64,000 nucleotides of DNA from Cunninghamia lanceolata (taxonomy: Eukaryota; Streptophyta; Pinopsida; Cupressales; Cupressaceae), in contig BSBN01000213.1 in NCBI GenBank assembly GCA_027924645.1, forward strand, positions 38,132,501-38,196,500, in the 5' to 3' direction. The position numbers and the translations under genes were made by a program. This document shows, piece by piece, positions 55,581-64,000 of the stretch (the first letter of the stretch is position 1; the number at the start of each line of letters is the position of its first letter). The notes under the pieces were generated by a model. That model searched no databases. It worked only from the letters and a program-made list of their open reading frames with translations, and was not told where the DNA came from.

Positions 55581-56399
55581 GTGGAAGAACCTGTTGGATC
55601 ACCTAGTTTAGTTGGTAAACCTAAGAAAGAAGAATCACTTGTGATGAGGAGAGAACTATTTCAAGTAGAAACAAATGAGGAACCACCACAGAGGAAAAGT
55701 TTGTTCAGAACCAAATGCAAATCAGGAGGTAAATGTTGTAAAGTTGTAATTGATAGTGGTAGTTCAGATAACCTAGTTTTAGAGGAGATGGTGACTAAGC
55801 TGAAGTTGAAAAGATTGAAACACCCTAAGCCCTATCAAATAGCATGGATTCAAGATGATCATAAGGTACTGGTGAGTGAGCAATGTTTGGTGAAATTTTG
55901 TATTGGATCTTATCATGATTAAGTATTGTGTGATATTATACCTATGGATGTATGTCATATTTTGTTGGGTAGACCATGGCAGTATGATAGAAAAGCTATA
56001 CATGATGGGAGAAAGAATATATACACTATAACATCAAATGGAAAGAGAATTACTTTGATTCCTTTGGAAGATTGTCCTAAGAATGAAGTATGTGGAAATT
56101 CTAGAATCTATTTGGTAGATGAAAGAAAATTTTTGGATGGTTTGAGACATGAGAACATGTGTTATGATTTGATCCCTAAGAACCCTGAAACATTGAAGAA
56201 GGAGACTAAAAAATCACAATTGGAGGAGATAAATGAATTGCTGACAGAGTATGAAGACATCATATCAGACAATGTACCTAAAGGATTGCCAACAATCAGG
56301 ATTATCAGTCATCACATGGACCTTATACCTAGAGTTAGTTTGCCTAACAAAGCAACACATAGAATGACACTGGCAGAGAGTGAAGAATTGAATAGATAG
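55581..56399 (+). pseudogene. Aspartic protease of C'
   Basis: Active site V-V-I-D-S-G-S-S-D-N at about 55743-55772 is intact (DSG at 55752-55760). One stop (TAA) at 55920-55922 separates IGSYHD from the VLCDI/MCDI...CHILLGRPWQYDRKAIHDG block. The frame then runs open to 56399, into the linker before RT. Confidence 0.85.
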
Positions 56400-57480
56400 A
56401 TACAAGATTTGTTGAGGAAAGGTTTGATCTGAGAAAGCTTGATTCCTTGTATAGTACTTGCGGTGTTATCACTGAAGAAGGATGGAAAATAGAGAATGTG
56501 TACAGACTCTAGAGCAATAAACAAGATTATAGTTAAGTATAGATTTCCTTTACCTAGGATGGATGATATCATGGATTGTTTAAGTGGAGCAAAATATTTC
56601 ACAAAGATAGAATTGAAGAGTGGATACCACCAGATCAAAATCAGAGAATGAGATGAATGGAAGACTACTTTTAAGACAAATGAAGGATTGTATGAGTGGT
56701 TAGTGATGCTTTTTGGATTGACAAATGCACTGAGTACTTTCATGAGATTGATGAATGAAGTTTTAAAGAAATTCTTGGGTAAATTTGTTATTGTATATTT
56801 GGATGATATTCTAGTTTTTAGTAAGACAAAAGAAGAACATTTGTGGCACCTGAGACAAATATTGTAGAGACTGAGAGAAGAGAAATTGTTGATAAACATC
56901 AAGAAATGTAGTTTCATGAAGGAAGAATTGGTATACTTGGGATTTGTGATTTCTGCGGAAGGATTGAAGATAGACCTTGAGAAGGTAAGAGCAATTATTG
57001 AATGGCCTACACCAGAGAGCATTGGAGAAGTCAAATCATTTCATGGATTAGCTAGTTTCTACTGGAAGTTCATAAAAAATTTCAATTCAATATGTAACCC
57101 TATGATAGAGATAATGAGAGGTGACAGAAAAGACTTTTAATAGACATCAGGAGCACATAAAAGTTTTGAGTTGTTGAAGCAGAAAGTGACAGAGCAACCT
57201 ATGTTAGCATTACCAGATTTCAATAAGTTATTTCAAGTAGATTGTGATGCAAGTGGGAATGCAATTGGAGCAGTGTTAAGTCAAGAAGGTAGACCTGTAG
57301 CATATTTCTGTGAGAGATGCAAGGAGAATATATTATGTTAATGATCAAGAGTTCTATCCCATAATTCAAGCCTTGAAGAAGTGGAGACATTATTTGTTGC
57401 CTAAGGAGTTTGTCTTGTATACAGATCATAAAGCTTTGCAATATGTGAATAGTTAAGGAAAGTTGAATCAGAGACACATG
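56400..57480 (+). pseudogene. Reverse transcriptase and RNase H of C'
   Basis: After stops at about 56398 and 56431, RT blocks appear: [21 protein letters not shown], then [17 protein letters not shown] and the catalytic Y-L-D-D at 56796-56807, intact. A TAG near 56866 and another at about 57140 follow. RNase H shows [17 protein letters not shown] (57235-57285), then a frame change near 57310 and YTDHKALQYV near 57418. All blocks of the chromovirus RT/RNase H are present in order. Confidence 0.85.
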
Positions 57481-57513
57481 AGATGGGTAGAGTTCATGTA
57501 GATTTATACTTTT

Positions 57514-59053
57514 GTGCTAAAGCATAGGAGTGGAAAATCAAACAAAGTTGTAGATACATTGGGTAGGAGAAGGAACTTGCTGACAGAGATGAGAGTTGAA
57601 GTGTTGGGATTTGATGAATTGAAGAACATGTATGAGGAAGATCTTGATTTTGTAGAACCTTGGAAAGCACATAAGGAACCTGTTGTGATAGATAGGAGTA
57701 AGTGGTAGGACTATTTCACTTAGGAAGATATGTTGTTAAGAGGAAATCAATTGTGCATACCTAGGAGTTCAATGAGAGACAATTTGATCAAGGAGAAACA
57801 TAGTGGTGGATTAGTAGGACATTTTGGCATTGATAAGACACTCACCTTGATAAGTGAAAATTACTTTTGGCCTCAGACACATAAGGATGTTAGGAAATTT
57901 GTGCTGAGTTGTGGAGTTTGTCAAGTTACAAAAGGGAGTTGTCAGAATACTGGATTGTACAAACCTTTGATAGTATCAGAGAGACCTTGGGAAGACATAA
58001 GTATGGATTTTGTAATGGGGTTGCCGAAGACACAGAGAGGATATGATTCAATAGTTGTAGTGGTAGATAGATTTTCAAAGATGGCACATTTCATACCTTG
58101 TAAGAAGACAAGTGATGCCGTGCATGTAGCTAACCTATTTTTCAAGGAGATTGTGAGATTGCATGGATTACCTAAGAGCATAATTTAAGACAGAGACACA
58201 AGATTTCTTGGATATTTTTGGAAGACACTTTGGAAGAAGATGAAGATAGATTTGAAGTTCAGTTCAACATTTCATCCACAGACTAATGGACAGACAAAGG
58301 TAGTGAATAGGAGTTTGGGAAACTTGTTGAGATGCTTGGTTGGAGAGAAGGAAGGAGGTTGGGATTTGATTCTTTCACAAGCAGAGTTTGCATACAATAA
58401 TTCAGTGAATAGGAGTATCAAGAGAACATCTTTTGAGATTGTTACCAGAGTAAACCCTAGAGGAGTAACAAAGTTGAGGGATATCAGTATGGAAGATAAG
58501 AGAAGTGCAGAAGTAGAAGACTTTGCAAGACATATGGAAACAATGTATAATTAGGTGAAGAAGCATTTGGAGGAGATTAACAGTAAGCATAAAGAACGAG
58601 CAGATGAGAAGAGAAGACACAAGGAATTTGCAGTTGGAGATGAAGTGATGGTATACTTGAGAAAAGAAAGATTTCCAGTTGGGACTTATAACAATTTGAA
58701 GATGAAGAAGTTTGGACATTGTAGGATACTAAGAAAGTTTGATTTAGGAAATGCATATGAAGTGGAGCTACCAGAGACATTGGGTATACCATCTATTTTC
58801 AACATTGCTGACCTATCTCAATATCATGAAGCAGAATTTAGTGATAGCATGGAAGAAGACTTCGAGAAGCAGTTACCACAACAAGCACCGGAGTAGATTG
58901 AGGTTATTTTGGACTGCAGAGTTGGATACAACACCAGAGGAAGACAATACAAAGAATATCTTGTGAAGTAGAAAGGCAGACCAAAAGAAGACTCATCTTG
59001 GATTTCTTAGACTGAGGTGGACCATCTTGGTTTCCCTCTAGCCCCAACAAAGT
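57514..59053 (+). pseudogene. Integrase and chromodomain of C'
   Basis: The HHCC zinc region is at 57795-57930 (KHSGGLVGHFGIDKT, SCGVCQVTKG). In the core, D in DISMDFV and D in DRDTRF are present, the latter just after a TAA at 58186-58188. The catalytic Glu is Lys: the codon at 58297-58299 reads AAG (QTKVVNRSLGN). The C-terminal domain [19 protein letters not shown] is open at 58555-58896. The chromodomain RQYKEYLVK-stop-KGRPKEDSSW carries TAG where C has Trp. Confidence 0.87.
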
Positions 59054-59088
59054 GAGGGACTCACTTTTTTTCAATAACCCTAGATGTC

Positions 59089-59932
59089 TGATGTAGGAGC
59101 ATCCCTAGTTCAAAAGAAATCTTGCATCAACCAAAACCATTTGCATTTCAGTTTGTTTCTTTTCATTTTCCAGTTCAGTTCAGGTAGTTCAATCAATAGA
59201 AGTTTTTGTATCTTGGTCTGCATTCTACCGCAGTTGCATTTTAGATCTTGTGGATCTAGACTTAGCATTTAGATTCATTCATGCACATCATATCCAAAAT
59301 TCAAATCATTTAAATTAGTTATAGAAAAGTTATCATTATCAGAAGATCGATTGTTTTCTCAGAATAGAGCATCCTAACAGTCTTAGATAATTAGCTAAAG
59401 GAGAAAACCTACGGAGCATCTCACAACTTGTGAAGTTAAAAGACACATCATCCAATGTTGTTTGGTTTGTGGCTGACCTTCCTTGAGATCCGTACATCAT
59501 CCCATTCATTTGTGCATGGATTCTATTCAATTAGGTCTGACCTACCCGTGTACACACGTTACAGCTCTTCATTAGAGTTTGTGATCTTCCTTGGCCGACG
59601 CGGAGGAATCATATGTTCCAAAGATTTTATATAATTATGTAATAGATACCTTGGAAAGCAGTTAACAGAGATTTCGATAGTTTTAAGTTTGATAGTTGAA
59701 TTTATTGCAAAGAAGCTTCAAAGCCATATCTTGTGCATAATCTGTAATCAGGTCTGTGAGCCCTAATTGTAAAGCCCACATGTTGCTGACCAATTTGTAT
59801 TTGAATTCTATGATATATTGAATGATTGAGTCTACATTTGTTTTATATCTTTGAGTTGCTTCCGTTGTGTTTACTCTAGCTGCATGACTAAGATAGTTCA
59901 CTTTGTGGACCCTCCTAATCTTGATTGCACTA
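59089..59932 (+). repeat. 3' LTR of C'
   Basis: 844 bp starting TGATGTAGGAGC and ending TTGATTGCACTA. The preceding bases (59041-59088) include GTGAGGGACTCACTTTTTT, shared with C; a clear polypurine tract is not evident. Confidence 0.88.
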
Positions 59933-59937
59933 GGAAT

Positions 59938-60672
59938 CCTTATCTTCTGCAACCTTCCTCTGCAACTCCACTCTGTAAAATCTAATACTTGTAACCTGCA
60001 ATCATAAGGAGAGGGGTTGGGGGTCGTGGTGTTTAGGAGCTTGTCTCAATCAAGCCCCAAAATGACATTCAAGCATTCCATCACCATTGTTTGATAAAGA
60101 GTGTGTATCCCCACGAGATAGAGGTAAAAATAAATTGATAAATAGTGGACTCAACACAAATAGATATCACCTTAGAGGTGTAGCTCGCATGTAGATGAAA
60201 ATCCTTCAATGCATGAGAAGATGAAGCTAAATCTGCAATCACAAACACACAACAATATTTTGCTCTGCAACAATGAATATCTTGAATGCTCTAAAATCAT
60301 AGGTTTGCCAAAAGCTCATAATCATCTTCTAGTTTGCAAATGAATCCCTAAATATGCTTATATATGCATTCTGGCTTTAATTTTGTAATTCAAACTTAAG
60401 ATGTCGGCAACGAAACCTTCTAACAGTCACATAATCGACATTCAAATTTGGGACCTGCCTAAAATAGGATAGGACTAGGGCGTGAGCGCCCAAGCCACTA
60501 GGTCCTATTTTCGAGCAGGATTAAATGCCATAATGTCCCTCAAGCCCCATTTGACATGGGTTTCAGGCCATTTTGTTCTAGGAGTTAGACTGATCATGCA
60601 AGATGCAAAACAAGGGCCCTGGGAGCTAAACTTAGGAGGTAAAAGTCCTAGGGGACATTTTACGACATAATA
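59938..60672 (-). repeat. 5' LTR of B2, outer part
   Basis: 735 bp matching 33770-34504. The outer edge reads ACGACATAATA, then gatta (60673-60677), the right TSD. Confidence 0.87.
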
Positions 60673-60677
60673 GATTA

Positions 60678-60727
60678 ATACATTAAAAAAAATTATTTCA
60701 CTAACACCCAATAACCAAGCTGATTAG
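60678..60727 (-). other. Leader of Copia element A
   Basis: About 50 bp of AT-rich sequence between the B2 insertion and the primer site of A. The continuation of A, reading leftwards past B2, is the gag fragment at 33140. Confidence 0.6.
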
Positions 60728-60741
60728 GCTTTGATACCAAA
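60728..60741 (-). other. Primer binding site of Copia element A (tRNA-Met type)
   Basis: On the minus strand TTTTGGTATCAAAGCC follows the 5' LTR. It differs from the standard TTGGTATCAGAGC by one base (G to A) and fixes the orientation of A. Confidence 0.8.
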
Positions 60742-61568
60742 AGAAAGGAAAGTTGGATAAACATTTTCTATTGTTAACCTATAAGGAGAGAAGTGTGATA
60801 AATAAAATATATAATTTTAAACAAAAAATAATATGGACACATGTGATAATAAATGATATAGTGCTTTACCATGGGAAAACCCTTTCAAAAAACCCAACCT
60901 CTAAATCTTGAGATAATTATATTATCAATAACTATAATGGTTACAATACAATGATAGGCTCAAGCGTTCACATCAGATCACACGAATCATTGTAGTTATA
61001 GAGTTATTTTGATAGGATAATGGTACCTATACTACAATATCATAATACTTCCAAATCAAGCACTCAATATATAGGAGAAACTAAAACCACAAACCATAAA
61101 TAGTTTCTAAAACTATGGATTGGAAACCATGGGCTAAATTAGGCACCTAAATCCATGCAAGATTCTCAATGCCAAAAAAAGTTGAGTTAATTGATAGTAA
61201 ATTAGTAACTACCATCACTAACTTGGGTACTCAAATTAGTCTTATCCTGCATTTCATAAACATGCTCATAGAATCTTAGTCAACTAAAGGATCCTAGATT
61301 TTCTCCAAGTCCATAATTAACTTCTCCTCATCACAATCTTTCTATAACAACAAATCTTACACACACCTTAGAAGTTTTCATATTTATGTTTATAATTTTC
61401 TATGGCATTAAGTGAGTTTTAAAAATTGCCATGTTCAAAATTACAAGTGACACATAGTGCCATTCCAAACTAGATGCCCCAAATATGTGGATGTAATAAT
61501 AAATAAATATAAAATAATTAAATACTTTAAACATTAGGATTGCAAGGTGTATGATACCTATTCCAACA
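60742..61568 (-). repeat. 5' LTR of Copia element A
   Basis: 827 bp. On the minus strand it starts TGTTGGAATAGG and ends CTTTCCTTTCT (CA changed to CT). It matches 7476-8288 along its length, and TSD ctatg follows at 61569-61573. Confidence 0.87.
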
Positions 61569-61573
61569 CTATG

Positions 61574-64000
61574 GATCAAAAATAAGAAAGGAGAATTAAA
61601 CCCTAAGAAAATATAAATATATGATAGTAATTAGAGAACATAAATATGAAAACCCTAATTTTGAAGATAAAGTTGTAAAGAAAAACATTAGGGGATGTAG
61701 GATAAGTTGTATTCACAAAAATGTAAAGATCTTAATGACACTACATAAATTAATCTAGGATAATTAAATAAATGCAATCAATAAGGACACAATTAATGTA
61801 GATTACTTGGATGGATAATTACAATAAATACTTAGAAATTAAATGCGAGGGAGAGGGGTATTTATCTCTAAGATTGACTATAGAAAGTGATGTATATGCA
61901 GTGTCAAGCTGATTCACCTTTGTCTAGAAATTAATTTCCTTTACCTCATAACTATCTCAAAATCTACAAGATCTCAAATAACTCCATAGTTCATATTCGA
62001 GTGTTAGAGGGTCAATCTCAACTTTGCTTTTTGATACTAGAATTGTCAAGGTGGTTTCTAGGGACACTACTAGGGAGAATAGAGACATGATAGGTGATCA
62101 TTTTATCCTATGTCAACCCCCTTGGAAGAATGGTTTAATGATGATGAGTGATATCAAGGACAAGATTCACCAACACGTATAGGGCCTATATGCAAATTAT
62201 GTGGATCTGAGTCTTTGCCCCTTAGGAATCAAATTGTGTTGTATGATTGTCCTTGTGATTGCTTCTTATTTTTGAATGTGTATTAATGATGCATTAAATG
62301 TCTTTACATATATTACATATAAATGTATGCCACACATACTTGTGCCAAATCGAATCATAATGGCTAGGAGAAAGGGGCAAGAAACTTGGAATATGAAATT
62401 TGAATGTTTGAATTCTGGGTTCATTCTTTCACACCTTGGGATTGAACCAAGTCAATCTCATGCCATACAAAAATGCACCTTGGGGGATAAAATAATATTT
62501 TCAAGGCATAAAGTGAATGTACATAAGTATTTACAAATAGGGATGGGCAAATGTTGAATAAATGACAAGTGAATGGAGATAAGTGTCAATACGAATAAAA
62601 TGGATACACATGAAAATGTAGACATGAACCAAACCTAACACAAAAGTGTGCCACCTATCAATATATAATTATATTAAAAACATTTTTCCAAAATAGATAC
62701 CAAACTAAATGCAAAATAACATGAATATATAATAGACAAATATTTGTAGTATTCATTTAGAATTTTTTTGTAGAATGTGAAATATTTAGTTGCTAACCAT
62801 TTCATAATTATTATTCTTTGAAATATATAGATAATAAGATTTTAATTACTGATGACAAAAATTAAAATTCTCTATATGAAAAGATTGCTTTGTTGTGTAC
62901 TTATCCTTATATAAAATCTATATGATGGTTACTTACTATAAATAATTAAATGAAACATACAAACTTTAGAAAGTTTGAGAAAATATTCATTTTTACATAA
63001 GTGAGCAAGAAATACAAATTAATGATATCTATGAATGCTATGTATAATCTTCTACCAAAGACGAAGAAAAGGACTAAGTGAAAATCCACCATATTTGTGG
63101 GTCCTAAGACTTGTGTTCCAGTTCATATATTCAATTAGAAAATAAAAATAATATTCAATATATTCAAATTAAATATAAATTAAATATAATAAAAAAATAG
63201 ATGGTAGAAAAAGAGAGGAAGCTTCGAATTTAATATTTGTTCAGCCTACAACATAAGCACTACACGACTCCATCTATTAGTCCTAGACCTCTAAATGTAA
63301 GACTATTATGTAGGATTATTAAACTAATTTTATTTTAATGGCTTAGACCACAACTATGTGATGATGTATGCTTTAGTCATGCCCGACAAATGAAGGTGGC
63401 ATATGATCATGGTCATGGAAAATAATAATAATTATTATTTCTATAGTGAACGTGAGCTAAAGTGATTTAAATATTAAAAAAAAAACCTTGGGCATATCAC
63501 TTTCCTTTTATCATTTCCTTGCTTTTCTTTTCCATCTATTGACCAATACTTTTTTAACACTTACCGAATCTATGTTGTTTTCACAAAGTAAGATACTCAT
63601 TAAATAAATTTAAGAATAATTATGGAGGATTGGATTTATCCCATCCTTTCTTAAGGAAAATAATTATGGAGGTTTAGATCAAATATCACTAGTGTAGATT
63701 TCAGATTCAATTCTCCATTCTAGATAACGCAAATAATTCTCTAACACCGTGGGCTTTTAACTATAAAGGTAAAATAATGTTATTTTTTTATTAATATCAT
63801 TGTTTTTTTTTGGTTTCATTTGTTTATATGTAGATGGATTTATATATTATGTAGGAGTATTTTAGGTGCACATGGTTAATTTTTTTAATGTTTTTTAATG
63901 TGATATAAAGTTTAATTTGTGTATGTTTTGTCTTAGTTTTGAATGTAGATTTAATTTGTGTGCATGTTGTTTTATTTTGTTAGGGTTATTTTGGTGGACT
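61574..64000. other. AT-rich right flank without identified features
   Basis: 2.4 kb to the window end. It is AT-rich with several homopolymer and AT simple runs. The longest open stretch (62276-62557, plus, 93 codons) matches nothing I know and lacks supporting context. I see no LTR edges, pol motifs, tRNA or gene structure. This is the other side of the original insertion site of element A. Confidence 0.6.

Larger units (their letters stand above)
39067..59932 (+). mobile_element. Chromovirus element C' (Ty3/Gypsy with chromodomain)
   Basis: A plus-strand element with LTRs 39067-39909 (843 bp) and 59089-59932 (844 bp). The TSD is agaat (39062-39066) and ggaat (59933-59937), one mismatch. 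It is split in gag by element B+. Its own length is about 6.57 kb, close to the 6.52 kb of its relative C. It encodes gag with a CCHC knuckle, protease, RT, RNase H, integrase and a C-terminal chromodomain, all interrupted by stops. Confidence 0.9.
33165..60672 (-). mobile_element. Gypsy-like non-autonomous element B2, protease-like ORF only
   Basis: A minus-strand element inserted in the leader of Copia A. The left (3') LTR is 33165-34504 and the right (5') LTR is 38463-39066 plus 59938-60672, split by C'. The two LTR lengths agree (1340 and 1339 bp). A gatta duplication is at 33156-33160 and 60673-60677; on the left it sits 4 bp from the expected LTR end. Without the insertion the element is about 6.6 kb. 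It encodes a single protease-like frame and no gag, RT or integrase. Confidence 0.85.
7476..61568 (-). mobile_element. Copia element A: outer shell of the nest
   Basis: A minus-strand Ty1/Copia element whose two LTRs (7476-8288 and 60742-61568) lie 54 kb apart because of insertions. The 5-bp TSD ctatg is present exactly at both outer edges (7471-7475 and 61569-61573). Domain pieces found between the insertions fall in the right order on the minus strand: primer site, gag, late integrase, first half of RT, then second half of RT, RNase H, polypurine tract and 3' LTR. Subtracting the two insertions leaves about 4.3 kb, short for Copia, consistent with the internal gag-to-integrase deletion. All coding parts are interrupted by stops, so the element is dead. 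Confidence 0.88.

Noticed and set aside
62276..62557. 93-codon plus-strand ORF in the right flank
   Set aside because: No recognisable domain, no codon pattern or gene context; expected by chance in this length of sequence.

Overview
The window is plant nuclear DNA made almost entirely of LTR retrotransposons nested inside one another. I see no intact host gene, rRNA, tRNA or CRISPR array. The evidence for a plant is plant-type Ty1/Copia polyproteins with tRNA-Met primer sites, Ty3/Gypsy chromoviruses with a C-terminal chromodomain, Tat/Ogre-like gag-protease elements, and a plant mobile domain (PMD) gene. The AT-rich, old, multiply nested and poorly purged state suggests a very large genome such as a conifer; that last step is inference.

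Matching element ends and target-site duplications (TSDs) by eye resolves positions 7471-61573 into one structure. The outer shell is a minus-strand Copia element A (7476-61568, TSD ctatg on both sides). A is split twice. In its reverse transcriptase lies a solo LTR X (ends 9428 and 31686), which contains plus-strand Copia D (9802-31283, TSD acata). The 3' LTR of D contains minus-strand Gypsy E (17003-31169, TSD ggtta). In the leader of A lies minus-strand Gypsy B2 (about 33165-60672, TSD gatta). Its 5' LTR contains plus-strand chromovirus C' (39067-59932, TSD agaat/ggaat). The gag of C' contains plus-strand Gypsy B+ (40175-54468). The 3' LTR of B+ contains minus-strand chromovirus C (47435-53953, TSD ggttg). 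That is five levels on the right branch and four on the left.

D, C and C' carry gag, protease, integrase, reverse transcriptase and RNase H, all broken by stops. A is an internal deletion derivative. E, B2 and B+ encode no reverse transcriptase or integrase and must have moved in trans: B+ has gag only, B2 has a protease-like frame only, E has gag plus protease.

The most interesting object is E. Besides its minus-strand gag-pro, it carries on the opposite strand, near its 3' LTR, a plant mobile domain gene with its own TATA-like box, a plausible 611-bp intron and a coiled-coil tail. This gene has decayed almost exclusively by TAG stops. E also has complementary GCGAC/GTCGC motif arrays near its two ends and a set of perfect AT-rich palindromes in its LTRs.

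Positions 1-7470 hold older, heavily decayed Gypsy-like debris. Positions 61574-64000 are AT-rich flank with nothing I can identify.
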